Part shown: piece by piece, positions 20,413 to 20,648 of the stretch | How positions within the stretch are numbered: the stretch's first letter is position 1 | Layout: every line of letters begins with the position of its first letter | Program-made: the position numbers and the translations under genes | Virus record (IMG/VR): IMGVR_UViG_3300007344_000338 | Location: 1 to 20,648 of that record | DNA: 20,648 nucleotides | DNA from: a virus | Reading direction: 5' to 3' (one strand) | The notes under the pieces: generated by a model | What the model was told of the DNA's origin: nothing | Database searches by the model: none | Seen by the model: the letters and a program-made list of their open reading frames with translations, nothing else

Positions 20413-20648
20413 TTAAACAGCCCAGCCGCGAGCAATCGCCCCAGCTTCAATTGCATCCAGTTTTGCGATACGTTCAGCCAGAATAGGTGCTGGATGACGG
20501 GTGCCGTGGCCTGTCTCGTAGTACCCCCGCGCCTCTGCCATCGTCCACCACTGGCACCCTGCCTTCACCCGGATGCCATAATGGTGACTTACAGCAAAGA
20601 ATTCGTGATGGTCAATCGTGCATCCGGCAGAGAAAATGCCTCTGGCCC
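20413..20648 (-). CDS. Partial hypothetical protein at the right edge
   Basis: An open leftward frame enters from the right edge and stops at TAA (20415-20413). About 78 residues are visible, including CTIDHHEFFAVSHHYGIRV, a Trp-rich CQWWTMAEARGYYETG, and the end LAERIAKLDAIEAGAIARG. The frame is open throughout and the stop is 25 bases before the ATG of the next gene, so it looks like a real gene that begins outside the window. The His/Cys residues near the visible start could bind metal, but no family is recognised. Confidence 0.55.
   Translation of the reverse strand, partial: ARGIFSAGCTIDHHEFFAVSHHYGIRVKAGCQWWTMAEARGYYETGHGTRHPAPILAERIAKLDAIEAGAIARGWAV

Noticed and set aside
1-20648. tRNA genes, CRISPR array or IS elements
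   Set aside because: No cloverleaf-like sequence, no regularly spaced repeats and no transposase or terminal inverted repeats were found on reading; the only long repeats are the methyltransferase cassettes.

Overview
The window reads as a contiguous piece of a tailed-phage genome (or prophage), probably from a proteobacterial and perhaps alphaproteobacterial host. The reasons are dense gene packing with TGATG/ATGA junctions, a virion-protein block, a lysis block with a Zn D-Ala-D-Ala peptidase, and an early/replication block with a RusA resolvase, a PD-(D/E)XK nuclease, an SSB-like protein and a primase-helicase. The host is an inference from protein style. No integrase, terminase, capsid, portal, tRNA, IS element or CRISPR array is visible.

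Layout. (1) 1-7702, rightward: tail/adaptor proteins followed by long Ala/Gly-rich proteins that look like podovirus-type internal (DNA-ejection) proteins. Two neighbours share the same N-terminal module. (2) 7759-11138, rightward: lysis and accessory block with small membrane proteins, a calcineurin-type phosphoesterase, an M15 peptidase endolysin, a two-helix holin candidate, a lipoprotein ORF that shares its DNA with a tryptophan-periodic ORF, and a secreted protein. It ends at a hairpin between convergent genes. (3) 11227-14190, leftward: small proteins and a tandem duplication of about 1.0-1.1 kb carrying two C5-cytosine methyltransferases. Each methyltransferase gene contains a second long ORF in the +1 frame with its own Shine-Dalgarno sequence and its own conserved motifs. 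(4) 14310-14356: a perfect inverted repeat holding two dyad operators and facing promoter elements, between the leftward block and a Cro-like gene. (5) 14383-19515, rightward: Cro-like protein, RusA, a small helical protein, a PD-(D/E)XK nuclease, an SSB-like protein, a strong terminator, a primase-helicase and an XRE regulator, then two terminators. (6) 19597-20648, leftward: a second HTH protein, a coiled-coil protein, a small acidic protein and a gene running off the right edge.

How it fits together: the 14.3 kb operator is probably the early switch, driving methylation/modification genes to the left and recombination/replication genes to the right. The left part of the window is the late virion and lysis programme. 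The most unusual material is the duplicated, overprinted methyltransferase cassette, then the palindromic switch and the overlapping lipoprotein/tryptophan-periodic ORFs.
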